A DNA stretch of 64,000 nucleotides from Weeksellaceae bacterium (lineage in GTDB: Bacteria > Bacteroidota > Bacteroidia > Flavobacteriales > Weeksellaceae), in NCBI GenBank assembly GCA_019459455.1, contig JAIBEX010000021.1, positions 439,555 through 503,554 on the forward strand, read 5' to 3'. A model generated the notes under the pieces. It worked only from the letters and a program-made list of their open reading frames with translations. It was not told the DNA's origin and did not search any database. Positions 18,785 through 28,095 of this stretch are shown piece after piece (position 1 is the stretch's first letter; each line of letters opens with the position of its first letter). Position numbers and translations under genes: made by a program.

Positions 18785-18835
18785 ACCAGTACCAAAATCT
18801 CCCGATACCATACAATCCGCACCCAAAAATTTTCG

Positions 18836-18843
18836 TATTTTTG
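18836..18843 (+). promoter_or_regulatory. -7 box of lpdA
   Basis: Perfect TATTTTTG, 38 bases before the ATG. Confidence 0.55.
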
Positions 18844-18881
18844 TGCCACTTTAATTTTAAATAAATCAAACAAAAATAAAG

Positions 18882-20285
18882 ATGAGTCAATTCGATGTTA
18901 CCGTTATCGGTTCCGGTCCCGGAGGTTATGTTGCGGCAATCCGCTGCGCACAGTTAGGGTTAAAAACCGCCATTATTGAGAAGTATTCTGTGATGGGTGG
19001 AACGTGCCTGAATGTGGGATGTATTCCCTCCAAAGCACTTCTGGACAGTTCTGAACATTTCGAAAACGCCAAACATAGCTTTGCGGACCATGGAATCATC
19101 ATTAACGAACCCAAGGCCGACCTGGCCAGAATGGTTGCCAGAAAGGATGAAGTGGTGGACCAGACAACGAAAGGAATTAAGTTTTTAATGGACAAGAACA
19201 ATATCACCGTTTTTGAAGGTGTTGGTAGTTTCGAATCAGCGACCCAGGTTAAAGTGACCAAAAACGACGGTTCAACCGAAACCATTGACTCAAAATATAC
19301 AATTATAGCGACGGGTTCAAAACCAAGTTCGCTGCCTTTCATCACTTTGGATAAAGAAAGAGTAATCACTTCCACGGAAGCTTTGAACCTTAAGGAAATT
19401 CCGAAACATTTGGTCGTTATCGGCGGCGGTGTGATCGGTCTGGAGCTCGGTTCTGTATACAAGAGACTGGGTTCCGAAGTGACTGTGGTTGAGTTTATGG
19501 ATAAGATTATCCCAACAATGGACGGTTCATTATCAAAAGAGTTAAACAAGGTCTTAAGAAAGCAGGGAATGAAATTCATGCTTTCCACCGCGGTTCAGGC
19601 AGTGGAAAGAAATGGGGCGACCATAAAAGTGACCGCAAAAGATAAAAAAGGTGCCGAAGTTGTGGTTGAAGGCGATTATGTTTTGGTTTCAGTGGGCAGA
19701 AAACCGTTTACCGACGGTCTTGCTGTTGAAAAAGCCGGCGTTGACCTGGATGAAAGAGGAAGGGTGAAAGTAAACCAACACCTTCAGACCAATGTTTCCA
19801 ATATTTATGCGGTTGGTGATGTGGTTGTAGGTCCAATGCTTGCACACAAGGCATCTGAGGAAGGCGTTTTGGTTGCCGAGCAGATTGCAGGACAGAAACC
19901 GCACATCAATTATAACCTGATTCCGGGTGTCGTGTACACCTGGCCGGAAGTTGCTGCCGTTGGAAAAACGGAAGAGCAGCTGAAAGCGGAAGGCGTTGCC
20001 ATCAAAGTCGGAAATTTCCCGATGAGAGCCTTAGGAAGAAGTCGTGCATCAGGAGACGTTGACGGTTTCGTGAAAATCATCGCAGATGAGAAGACCGACG
20101 AAATTCTGGGTGTTCACATGATTGGAGCCAGGGCAGCCGATATGATCGCTGCAGCCGTAACCGCCATGGAATACCGCGCAAGTGCCGAAGATATCTCAAG
20201 AATGTCACACGCACATCCAACTTTTGCTGAAGCTATTAAGGAAGCGGCCCTGGATGCTACAGGAAAAATTGCACTGCATATGTAA
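18882..20285 (+). CDS. lpdA: dihydrolipoyl dehydrogenase
   Basis: E3 flavoprotein that reoxidises dihydrolipoyl groups of 2-oxoacid dehydrogenases and the glycine cleavage system with NAD+. 467 aa. FAD fold GSGPGGYVAA at the N-terminus, redox disulfide in GGTCLNVGCIPSKALL, NAD fold VIGGGVIGLELG, YAVGDV segment, and the C-terminal H-A-H-P-T-F-A-E-A catalytic His-Glu pair. No E1/E2 genes nearby; lipA is at 49.5 kb. Ends in a strong bidirectional-looking terminator. Confidence 0.97.
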   Translation: MSQFDVTVIGSGPGGYVAAIRCAQLGLKTAIIEKYSVMGGTCLNVGCIPSKALLDSSEHFENAKHSFADHGIIINEPKADLARMVARKDEVVDQTTKGIKFLMDKNNITVFEGVGSFESATQVKVTKNDGSTETIDSKYTIIATGSKPSSLPFITLDKERVITSTEALNLKEIPKHLVVIGGGVIGLELGSVYKRLGSEVTVVEFMDKIIPTMDGSLSKELNKVLRKQGMKFMLSTAVQAVERNGATIKVTAKDKKGAEVVVEGDYVLVSVGRKPFTDGLAVEKAGVDLDERGRVKVNQHLQTNVSNIYAVGDVVVGPMLAHKASEEGVLVAEQIAGQKPHINYNLIPGVVYTWPEVAAVGKTEEQLKAEGVAIKVGNFPMRALGRSRASGDVDGFVKIIADEKTDEILGVHMIGARAADMIAAAVTAMEYRASAEDISRMSHAHPTFAEAIKEAALDATGKIALHM

Positions 20286-20331
20286 AATACACGCGGTGCC
20301 GCATAGCGGGCTGTCCGGGTTCAAAATAATA

Positions 20332-20368
20332 AATGCTGTAAAACCCTGGTTTTGCAGCATTTTCTTTT
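20332..20368 (+). terminator. terminator of lpdA (probably bidirectional)
   Basis: 14-bp stem with one G-T pair (20332-20345 with 20348-20361) and a tight loop, followed by T-rich sequence. It lies between convergent lpdA and the radical SAM gene. Confidence 0.85.
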
Positions 20369-20392
20369 AGGGTATTTCCAATCCCACTAATT

Positions 20393-22588
20393 TTACAACA
20401 TCAGAATGATTCCATTCTCTCTGAGTTTCTGCAGCGGCTTTGAAAACCAGAAGATATCAAAGTCCTCAAATTGTTCCTCAAACTCGTTTTTAAGTTCCTG
20501 AAGGGTAATTTTTCGGGGATTATCGATGGAAAACTCTGCAAGGATGTTCATCAGCCATTCCGCTTTTTCTCTTTCGAGTTCAATTTTCACAATATTGGTT
20601 TTTAAATGGAAGGTGAGTTGTGTAAACGCGGACGAATTTCCTTTTCTTGTTTTGATGTAGTGCTCGGCCAGGGCATTTTTATCCGGAAAAATAAGCTTTG
20701 AATTTCCTTTGAATGCGAGCGTTTCTTCGCGAAGCAGACAGTCGTGAATATAATCGGGAGGAATGGTGGTCTGGGGGATTTTAAAACCGAACCAGTCCTG
20801 CAGCGGAAGATCGAAATTGATTCCGTGCATATAGTTGAACAGTGATTTCTTCAGCCCCGCACTGAATCGGCTGTGGTCAATTCCTGTAGTATCGGTAAAC
20901 TGAATATCGTTGTTTGCAAACACAATTTCCTTTGTTAACGGTTCAACCCCAAATTCTTCCGGATTTTTTCCGATAGGTGAGTGGGCTGTCATCGCAAACT
21001 GATGCCAGAAGCCACTCTGTATAATGCCCATCTCAAAAAGCTGCCGCACCATTTCCAGGGAATCCACCGTTTCCTGTATGGTTTGTGTCGGAAAACCGTA
21101 CATGAGGTACGAATGCACCATGATGCCTGCCTCGGTGAAGTTTCCCGTCACCTTTGCGACCTGTTCTACGGAAACGCCTTTTTCAATGAGTTTTAGCAGC
21201 CGGTCGCTGGCTACTTCGAGTCCACCGGAGACGGCTATACAGCCAGAAAGCTTCAGTAAAAAGCAGAGATCGCGGCTGAAGCTTTTTTCAAACCGGATAT
21301 TCGTCCACCACGTCACCACGAGTTTCCGGCGCAGTATTTCCAGTGCCACTTCTCTCATCAGCGCAGGCGGTGCTGCTTCATCAACAAAATGAAAGCCGGA
21401 TTCCCCCGTCTGCGCGATCAGAGACTCCATACGGTCCACCAAAATCTTCGCGGAAACAGGTTCGTACGTTTTGATATAATCCAGGGAAATATCGCAGAAG
21501 GTGCATTTTCCCCAATAGCAACCATGCGCCATCGTGAGTTTGTTCCACCTGCCGTCGCTCCATAGACTGTGCATCGGATTTGCCACTTCTATGACGGAGA
21601 TATACCGGTCCAGGGGCAGGTCACTGTAGTCAGGAGTTCCTGTGAAAGCCAGCTTATAATCTGGTCGGGGTGAATTGTTCAGATACGTCACTTCCCCGTC
21701 CTTCAGCATAAATGTCCTTTTAGACAGAGCTACCGCACCTTCAGCTGGCTGACAAATGTTTTCATAGATCAGTTCAATGGGAAGTTCGCCGTCATCAAGT
21801 GTAATGAAATCAAAGAATTCGAACACCCTTTGGTCCTTCAGTTCCCTTAATTCAGTATTCGGAAAACCGCCGCCCATTGCTGTTCTAATTTGTGGGTGGT
21901 TTAGTTTTATGAACTGTGCAGCTTTGAATGCAGAATACAAATTCCCCGGAAAGGGCACTGAAAAACAGACAATTTTTGGCTGCGCCGTTTCAATTTTCTC
22001 CTGCAGGATTTTTAACGTTAACTGATCAGTAAAAGTTGGTGGACTGTTCAGTTTGGAATACAGCTCATCAAACGTATTTGCGCTTTGCCCAATGCGTTCC
22101 GCATACCTGCTGAATCCGAAATCTGCATCAATATTTTCAACGATATAATCTGAAATATCTTCCAGATACAGGGTTGCAAGATGCTTGGCTTTGTCCTGCA
22201 TGCCCATATTTCCAAAGGCGAATTCCATATCATCAAGCTGATTGAAACGGGACGATTCGGGCAGGAAGTTCATGCTGCAGATCTGTCTGGCGAGTGTTGG
22301 GTTTTTATTCTGGAGGAAAAGTACCACCTGGTCAACTGTTTTCAGGTATTCTTCCCTTAAAGCAAAAATTCGTTTGCTATTTTCCGAAGAATGCTGCAGG
22401 TCTGGATTGTGGGAAAACACTTTACGTAGACCTTCTTGGGAAAAGAGCTCCAGTATGACTTCAATCCCCAAATCCATCTGACAGGAGGAGATGTTCCGCG
22501 TGTTCAGAAACCCTTTAAGATAAGCCGTAGCCGGATAGGGGGTGTTGAGCTGGGTAAAAGGGGGAGTAATGAGCAGGAGATCTATCAA
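20393..22588 (-). CDS. B12-binding-domain radical SAM protein
   Basis: 731 aa. The N-terminal ~300 residues have a B12-binding-like Rossmann part (LLLITPPFTQLNTPYPATAYL; later CFSVPFPGN and MGGGFPNTELRE, typical of the P-methylase/BchE class). The radical SAM core begins at residue ~350 with C357-x4-C362-x2-C365, one residue longer than the usual CX3CX2C. A further ~150-residue C-terminal region (from about residue 580) is not recognised. Function unknown; class members do methylations and cyclisations on unactivated carbons. Transcribed alone; a perfect box lies 13 bases upstream. The His normally ligating cobalamin (DxHxxG) is not evident, so it may bind B12 base-off without His, as others in the class do, or not at all. 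Confidence 0.85.
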   Translation of the reverse strand: MIDLLLITPPFTQLNTPYPATAYLKGFLNTRNISSCQMDLGIEVILELFSQEGLRKVFSHNPDLQHSSENSKRIFALREEYLKTVDQVVLFLQNKNPTLARQICSMNFLPESSRFNQLDDMEFAFGNMGMQDKAKHLATLYLEDISDYIVENIDADFGFSRYAERIGQSANTFDELYSKLNSPPTFTDQLTLKILQEKIETAQPKIVCFSVPFPGNLYSAFKAAQFIKLNHPQIRTAMGGGFPNTELRELKDQRVFEFFDFITLDDGELPIELIYENICQPAEGAVALSKRTFMLKDGEVTYLNNSPRPDYKLAFTGTPDYSDLPLDRYISVIEVANPMHSLWSDGRWNKLTMAHGCYWGKCTFCDISLDYIKTYEPVSAKILVDRMESLIAQTGESGFHFVDEAAPPALMREVALEILRRKLVVTWWTNIRFEKSFSRDLCFLLKLSGCIAVSGGLEVASDRLLKLIEKGVSVEQVAKVTGNFTEAGIMVHSYLMYGFPTQTIQETVDSLEMVRQLFEMGIIQSGFWHQFAMTAHSPIGKNPEEFGVEPLTKEIVFANNDIQFTDTTGIDHSRFSAGLKKSLFNYMHGINFDLPLQDWFGFKIPQTTIPPDYIHDCLLREETLAFKGNSKLIFPDKNALAEHYIKTRKGNSSAFTQLTFHLKTNIVKIELEREKAEWLMNILAEFSIDNPRKITLQELKNEFEEQFEDFDIFWFSKPLQKLRENGIILML

Positions 22589-22601
22589 GAATTCTTTTTT
22601 G

Positions 22602-22609
22602 CAAATTTA
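22602..22609 (-). promoter_or_regulatory. -7 box of the radical SAM gene
   Basis: Reads TAAATTTG on the minus strand, 13 bases before the ATG at 22588. The remaining gap up to 22840 shows nothing I recognise. Confidence 0.5.
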
Positions 22610-22840
22610 TCTAAATATTGGGAATGTGGCGTAAGCTTATGGAATTAACCGAATACCGTACGCTATGAAGACTCTGTGATGTACCCATAACTTGAATACG
22701 TAAATGGTTACAGTAAAAATCAATAGAAAGCATGTATTCCGGAATATCAGAGCACCGACAACTAACATCACTCATTACTAATGCAGGTTTAAGGTTCTCA
22801 TATTTGAAATTTATCGCTAATTTTACAGAAATGACGTGTA

Positions 22841-23035
22841 ATGAACCAAAACAGTTCAGGACCTTTGAAGGACGGAGATTTGTGTAAAGTTACCGCCGGA
22901 ACACATAAAGGAAAATCAGGAACCGTACAGGACCTCCATCTGAGCAAAACAGGTCACCTCACCATCACTGTGCTGCAGGAAAACGGCACCCGTTTTAAAA
23001 CGTTGGGGAAAAATGTAGAAGTGGCCCGGAAGTGA
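22841..23035 (+). CDS. KOW-domain mini-protein
   Basis: 64 aa consisting almost entirely of one KOW motif: L-K-D-G-D-L-C-K-V-T-A-G-T-H-K-G-K-S-G-T-V, the same fold as in ribosomal protein L24 and NusG C-terminal domains, which bind RNA or ribosomal proteins. No other domain. The last bases overlap the frame that leads into the hemerythrin gene, so the two are probably co-transcribed. Role unknown. Confidence 0.75.
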   Translation: MNQNSSGPLKDGDLCKVTAGTHKGKSGTVQDLHLSKTGHLTITVLQENGTRFKTLGKNVEVARK

Positions 23036-23091
23036 CCTACCGGATCCGGCATCGGTCTCACAATTTAAGCATACCCTTTACACCAGATAAT

Positions 23092-23544
23092 ATGAAAAGA
23101 AATCCAAATATCATCCCACTTTCGCGCGACCACCATTTTGGTTTGCTCTGCAGCTGGAAGATTCGCGAGGGACTTAAGAAAAACATCAGCCCGGGACGTA
23201 TTAGCGACTACCTGATTTATTTTTGGTCGACACACCTCAAAACTCATTTTGAAGAGGAAGAACAGCTGCTCTTCACCAACACAGACGATCCGTTGACTGC
23301 GCAGGCTCTAAAAGAACATCAGCACCTCCGGCTTCTGATGGAACGTATCAAGGAAAATGCGGAAGAGTCGCTGCTGGCCGAATTTGCAGCATTGCTGCAG
23401 GAGCACATCCGCTTCGAAGAGCGGGTTTTATTTCCGCACCTGGAAAAATCCCTAAGCGAGGCGGAATTGGTATCAATAGGAGCCGAGCTGGACCGCATAC
23501 ACCAGCATCAGACTGACGATTATAAAGATGAGTTCTGGCGGTAG
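23092..23544 (+). CDS. hemerythrin HHE-domain protein
   Basis: 150 aa, four-helix di-iron fold. Ligand pattern seen: H-H in the first helix (SRDHHFGL), H-x3-E in H-L-K-T-H-F-E-E-E-E, H in KEHQHLRL, and H-x3-E in EHIRFEERVLFPH. These proteins bind O2 or NO or act in iron-sulfur/nitrosative stress handling. The frame is open to a GTG at 23032 inside the KOW gene, but the ATG at 23092 (MKRNPNIIPLSRDHH) gives the family's normal N-terminus. Converges on the KTSC gene. Confidence 0.87.
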   Translation: MKRNPNIIPLSRDHHFGLLCSWKIREGLKKNISPGRISDYLIYFWSTHLKTHFEEEEQLLFTNTDDPLTAQALKEHQHLRLLMERIKENAEESLLAEFAALLQEHIRFEERVLFPHLEKSLSEAELVSIGAELDRIHQHQTDDYKDEFWR

Positions 23545-23662
23545 TTGCCCTTTCTAAATTATCTTACTGTCAATTTGTGCTATAGGATTTGTACTAAAAA
23601 CTCAGCAAGTTGAGAAATCAACAGAGAAAAAAAACGATGTCCGGTGCGGCCAAAACGTCTTG

Positions 23663-23860
23663 TCAGCTTTTTTTCTCATATTGGTAGTATGGTTTGAGGT
23701 TTTTGTTCAGGAATACCCCTTTTGAATAAGCGGCCCGGAAATCATCGAAAACGTCCTGCGGAACATCCAAATAATCATATACAGCTCCGGAAACGTATAT
23801 AATGGTTAGCACCTGAAGTTCGGGTTTGTAATAATATTTCCTGATGACGGATGAGGGCAT
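23663..23860 (-). CDS. KTSC-domain protein
   Basis: 65 aa, made only of a KTSC domain: S-S-V-I-R-K-Y-Y-Y at the start, L-x-I-x-Y-V-S-G-A-V-Y-D-Y-L-D-V-P in the middle and Y-S-K-G-x-F-L-N-K-N near the end. In other proteins this domain accompanies nucleic-acid enzymes such as lysyl-tRNA synthetase paralogues; alone, its job is unknown. Its start codon lies back to back with the cvfB-like gene, whose start is 66 bases away. Confidence 0.8.
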   Translation of the reverse strand: MPSSVIRKYYYKPELQVLTIIYVSGAVYDYLDVPQDVFDDFRAAYSKGVFLNKNLKPYYQYEKKS

Positions 23861-23897
23861 GTGTGGATTTCTGCAATTTCCGTTCCTTTACTTTTCT

Positions 23898-23905
23898 TAC
23901 CTTTG
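23898..23905 (+). promoter_or_regulatory. -7 box of the CvfB-like gene
   Basis: Perfect TACCTTTG, 21 bases before the ATG at 23927. It lies inside the frame extension to 23861 and so supports the downstream start. Confidence 0.6.
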
Positions 23906-23926
23906 CAGCAATATTACGCACAACTT

Positions 23927-24763
23927 ATGGATCTCGGCAAAACCCAGTTATTAAAAATCGCAGAAAAGAATTATTCCGGACTCTTCCTGGAAGATGAAAA
24001 CGGAGAAAGGGCTTTTCTTCCTAAGATTTTTGCGTCAGAAGATGCTGAATTGGGCAGTGAAATGGAAGTCTTCGTTTATCAGGATGATGATAAACTGAAA
24101 GCAACCACCGAAAAACCAAATGCGGAAGTCGGCGATTTTGCCGTCATGACCTGTGTGCAGAGTTTACCGAGCGGTGCCTTCATGGATTGGGGCATCATTA
24201 AGGACCTCTTTATCCCTTACAAGGAGCAGAAACTGAAAATCATTGAAGGTAAAAGATATTTGGTCTATGTCTATATCGATGAAATTCTGGGACTGATTAC
24301 AGGAACGACAAAATTTAAAAGGAATCCCCAATACGAAGATTTACCTTTCCGTAAAGGAGATAAGGTACACCTTATACTGATGGGAGAAGGTGAGTTGGGC
24401 TGGAATGTCGTTGTTAACAAAAAGTTTATCGGTCTCATTTACGCTTCCGACGTCTATAAGAAACTTTTTCCATTGTCTGAAGAAGTCGGGTTTATTAAAG
24501 CCATCCGCGAAGACGGTAAGATTGATGTTACCTTACAGCCTGAAGGATATGATAATATTGATGAATATCAGCAGGTGATTCTTGACAGGCTGGAGCAGAA
24601 CTACGGCTTGCTCTACCTTTCCGATAAATCGGAGCCGGAGGAAATAAAGCAGGAGCTTCAGATGAGCAAGAAGAATTTCAAGAAAGCCATCGGCGGACTT
24701 TACCGCGATAAAAAGATTGAAATTTTAGAAGATAAAATCAGACTGGTGGATGAAGGGGAATAA
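23927..24763 (+). CDS. CvfB-like S1 RNA-binding protein
   Basis: 278 aa of the CvfB/YitL family: tandem S1-like beta-barrels (from about residue 60 and about 140, with G-A-F-M-D-W-G and V-Y-I-D-E-I-L-G-L-I-T-G motifs) followed by a winged-helix-like C-terminus (from about 230, M-S-K-K-N-F-K-K-A-I-G-G-L-Y). Family members bind RNA and affect virulence-factor expression in Staphylococcus; in this group the target is not known. Start chosen at the ATG after the promoter box rather than at 23861. Ends in a terminator shared with the opposite-strand tRNA gene. Confidence 0.88.
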   Translation: MDLGKTQLLKIAEKNYSGLFLEDENGERAFLPKIFASEDAELGSEMEVFVYQDDDKLKATTEKPNAEVGDFAVMTCVQSLPSGAFMDWGIIKDLFIPYKEQKLKIIEGKRYLVYVYIDEILGLITGTTKFKRNPQYEDLPFRKGDKVHLILMGEGELGWNVVVNKKFIGLIYASDVYKKLFPLSEEVGFIKAIREDGKIDVTLQPEGYDNIDEYQQVILDRLEQNYGLLYLSDKSEPEEIKQELQMSKKNFKKAIGGLYRDKKIEILEDKIRLVDEGE

Positions 24764-24789
24764 AGATCTCCGCAGCAGCAAATAAAAAT

Positions 24790-24821
24790 AAAAAGAGCAG
24801 TTTTTCAACTGCTCTTTTTTT
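24790..24821. terminator. bidirectional terminator (CvfB-like gene and tRNA-Pro)
   Basis: Perfect 13-bp stem (24790-24802 with 24807-24819) with a 4-base loop and T runs on both strands; it serves the plus-strand gene and the minus-strand tRNA. Confidence 0.9.
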
Positions 24822-24825
24822 ATTG

Positions 24826-24899
24826 TCGGGATGACTGGATTCGAACCAGCGACCCCTTGCACCCCATGCAAGTACGCTACCGGGCTGCGCTACATCCCG
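24826..24899 (-). tRNA. tRNA-Pro (anticodon GGG)
   Basis: 74 bases. Acceptor stem CGGGATG/CATCCCG pairs perfectly; T loop GGTTCGAATCC present; the anticodon arm CTTGC-ATGGGGT-GCAAG gives anticodon GGG with G37, typical of tRNA-Pro. The 3' CCA is not encoded. It is the only tRNA gene I found in the window. Confidence 0.95.
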
Positions 24900-24918
24900 A
24901 ACGCAGGTGCAAAAATAA

Positions 24919-25266
24919 TCAATCCTTCCTTACCAGCAAAATCCAGTCGTCTTCAAGCAGTTTATAGCCGATGTCATAAACAAAACGGTATTCGGCACCG
25001 TTCTTATAAACCTTCAGGTTTGTGAAATAGTCAAAATCAAAACCATCCCCTGTCAGTTTGTTTCTCGTCGTTTTGGCCTTACCCTCAGTGTATTTCTGTT
25101 CGGCCAAAATACGGTGGTTTTTGCGCAGTTTATTGTTGATGTTACGCATGAGGTTTGAAGAATCTTTATTCTGTTTGTTGTTGAAGGCATTCCGGCAGCC
25201 GTCCGAACAGAATTTCTTGTCGGACCTTCCGTGAATTGCTTCTCCGCATTCAAGACAGTTATTCAT
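24919..25266 (-). CDS. small zinc-ribbon protein (DUF2116-like)
   Basis: 115 aa. N-terminal zinc ribbon CLECG...FCSDGCRNAFNN (C-x2-C and C-x3-C) as in DUF2116 proteins, a basic helical linker rich in Lys/Asn, and a C-terminal ~45-residue part with alternating aromatic residues. The family has no established function and may be a nucleic-acid or ribosome-associated factor. Its start overlaps the stop of the VOC gene by 4 bases, so it is translated with that gene. Confidence 0.75.
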   Translation of the reverse strand: MNNCLECGEAIHGRSDKKFCSDGCRNAFNNKQNKDSSNLMRNINNKLRKNHRILAEQKYTEGKAKTTRNKLTGDGFDFDYFTNLKVYKNGAEYRFVYDIGYKLLEDDWILLVRKD

Positions 25267-25670
25267 GGTGCTGGTTTTTTAATTTTAGTCGCAAAAACAA
25301 TGATATGGCCGTCCGGATCTGCCAAATAGAAGGCAAGGTCACCCCAGTTTTGGATCAGTAAAGGGCTGATGATTTTGGCACCCATCTCTACTGCGTTCTC
25401 ATATTCAGCTTCCACATCATCCACATAAAGGTAAAGTTCACACCTCGGTATTCCGGTACCGGTTGCGGGGTCAGGCGTCTGGTCCTGGAGGATTCTTGAT
25501 ATACTGCTGTTCGGCATAAGGCCTAATGTGAAGGCGGAAGAAAGGTCAAATTCCGTCATTCCGGGCACATCGAGTGTCGGTGGAATACGAAAGACCTTTT
25601 CATAAAAATCTTTGCTTATTTCCTGACTGGTTATATACAGTATCGTGTGGATTTTTAAAAACGGGCTCAT
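25263..25670 (-). CDS. VOC-superfamily protein (bleomycin-resistance-like)
   Basis: 135 aa vicinal-oxygen-chelate protein: LKIHTILYITSQ at the first strand, YLYVDDVEAEYENA in the middle and the conserved WGDLAFYLADPDGHIIVFA at the end, as in glyoxalase/bleomycin-resistance/dioxygenase proteins. Substrate unknown. The frame extends to 25700, but ten extra residues run into the promoter box at 25689-25696, so the ATG at 25670 is preferred. First gene of a two-gene operon with the zinc-ribbon protein. Confidence 0.85.
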   Translation of the reverse strand: MSPFLKIHTILYITSQEISKDFYEKVFRIPPTLDVPGMTEFDLSSAFTLGLMPNSSISRILQDQTPDPATGTGIPRCELYLYVDDVEAEYENAVEMGAKIISPLLIQNWGDLAFYLADPDGHIIVFATKIKKPAP

Positions 25671-25688
25671 TGTTGGAGTTAACGTATT

Positions 25689-25696
25689 CAAATATA
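25689..25696 (-). promoter_or_regulatory. -7 box of the VOC/zinc-ribbon operon
   Basis: Reads TATATTTG on the minus strand, 18 bases before the ATG at 25670. Confidence 0.6.
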
Positions 25697-25700
25697 ACAA

Positions 25701-25724
25701 AATATCCGTTTGAAAACGGATATT
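25701..25724 (-). terminator. hairpin, probable terminator of the T9SS-domain gene
   Basis: Perfect 11-bp inverted repeat (25701-25711 with 25714-25724). On the minus strand it lies 57 bases after the T9SS gene stop and is followed by TTTTG-rich sequence; it also sits directly upstream of the VOC promoter, so an operator role is possible. Confidence 0.55.
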
Positions 25725-25780
25725 TATTAATATGTTGAAAACTGTGGAAGAATAGGTGCGTTGAGCCCCATCGCCAATGT

Positions 25781-26131
25781 TTACTGCTTAATGATTTGCT
25801 TTATTTTCTGCGTATTGTCACTCATCGTATATCTCATGAGATATTTACCCGGTCTCAGCCTTTCAAGATTGATTTCGGCTGCATTCATATTGATGTTATA
25901 GTTTGCTACCTGCATTCCGAGAATGGAGTAGAAGGAAACACTCTTTACTTTAACAGCGGGGTCCTTTGCTCTCAATAACAGTACATCCCGTGTAGGATTT
26001 GGGTAAGCCAAAAGTACACCGTCATCATTCTTTTGAATGCCGGTGAATTGATCCCTGTTGCTTTGAGCCTGCACCGTAGATGCTCCAAAACCGAGACCTA
26101 AAAACAGTATAATGAATAAAAATCTTTTCAT
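25781..26131 (-). CDS. secreted protein consisting mostly of a T9SS type A sorting domain
   Basis: 116 aa. A Sec signal peptide (to about residue 23, ...TVQAQ) is followed by only ~20 residues and then the C-terminal T9SS domain: A-Y-P-N-P-T-R-D-V-L-L-L at its start, V-S-F-Y-S-I-L-G-M-Q-V in the middle, and the G-K-Y-L-M-R-Y...K-I-K-Q-I-I-K-Q end. This domain normally directs a large cargo through the type IX system to the surface; here there is almost no cargo. Either a free CTD peptide with its own role or the relic of a shortened gene. Single-gene unit. Confidence 0.8.
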   Translation of the reverse strand: MKRFLFIILFLGLGFGASTVQAQSNRDQFTGIQKNDDGVLLAYPNPTRDVLLLRAKDPAVKVKSVSFYSILGMQVANYNINMNAAEINLERLRPGKYLMRYTMSDNTQKIKQIIKQ

Positions 26132-26213
26132 GCTTCTTTTCTTAAATACACAATACTTTACGAAGATAAGAAACTTCTGACAATTTGCAATAGTTTTTTA
26201 CGTTTTGTATTGT

Positions 26214-27251
<1,038 letters not shown>

Positions 27252-27702
27252 ATTTACATGGAATAAGAGGACTCTTGATTTCGAGACTGTTCTTTAGGAG
27301 AGGTTAACATCTTTCGCTGTCGTAAATTTTGCGGCTAAATGCACCTATTGCCTTATTGGTAAGTTTGATGTGCTTTTCGTTCAATATTCACCTCGGCTTC
27401 AGTGTAATACCGGTGGTTTCAAAACTGACACCGAAGTCCGCTGTGGCTTCCTTTTTAAGTACTACTCAACCCGTTCTGAAAAATGGAAGTGCTGAGCCAG
27501 GTGAACTGGATGTTTTGGCGGTACGTTTTATTTTTCGGCAGGGTGAATGCTTATAGCCGTTTAAATATTTCAGGGCTTTGTAACCATCTGTTTTGGATGC
27601 TGATTCCCAGTTCCGAAGATATAAGGGCAATAAGTTCTTTATTTATTGCCATCACAATTGCTTTTAATGAAAGAAGTTTTGGACGTGCAAAAATATTAGA
27701 GG
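27252..27702. other. intergenic stretch, possibly decayed coding sequence
   Basis: 450 bases between hemB and the TM2 gene with no convincing gene. Short frames on both strands exist. On the minus strand one frame from about 27640 down to 27300 carries only two stop codons and reads like protein in places (e.g. LKKEATADFGVSFETT), with a neighbouring frame continuing it, which could be a frameshifted remnant. I recognise no family. No terminator for hemB is visible. Confidence 0.3.
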
Positions 27703-27993
27703 TTAGAACCAGGGTTTTCTGTCCTGCACATAGGTCCTGTCGAACTGTTCGTCGCTCATCGTAAGGTAAATGATACCTTCTATGAAGGGGATTACGGTTG
27801 CAAGGCCACAAGTTACGATGTTCAGAACGATCTGTATGATTCCTTCATTGATGTAGCCCAGGTAAAATTTGTTGGCACCAAAGGCTCCCAGCAGTATGCC
27901 CAGCAGGCCCGCAGCCAGCTTCTTCTCTGATCTGTAATTTCTGTTATCGTATGCCGGTTGGGGTCCGGGATTGTTGTAGCCGTAAGTTTCCAT
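27703..27993 (-). CDS. TM2 domain-containing membrane protein
   Basis: 96 aa. A short Pro/Asn/Tyr/Gly-rich N-terminus is followed by a TM2 domain: K-K-L-A-A-G-L-L-G-I-L-L-G-A-F-G-A-N-K-F-Y-L-G, then a second hydrophobic segment with I-V-L-N-I-V-T-C-G-L-A. The charged loop between the two membrane helices (N-K-F-Y-L-G-Y) is the family hallmark. Function of bacterial TM2 proteins is not established. Transcribed alone. Confidence 0.88.
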   Translation of the reverse strand: METYGYNNPGPQPAYDNRNYRSEKKLAAGLLGILLGAFGANKFYLGYINEGIIQIVLNIVTCGLATVIPFIEGIIYLTMSDEQFDRTYVQDRKPWF

Positions 27994-28095
27994 TTTTCTT
28001 TTTTAATTATTAATTTTTTAATCAGTCTGCATTTTTAAAATTTTGTTACAGTTTATTTGACGGTCAGCGCCTCCAAGGTCTTCCGCCAATTTTAT

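Noticed and set aside
18926..19588. 220-aa open frame antisense to lpdA
   Set aside because: Lies entirely inside a clear lpdA coding region with all motifs; composition is a shadow of that gene.
27329..27556. 75-aa plus-strand frame after hemB
   Set aside because: No start context, no family, and the composition is not convincing as protein.
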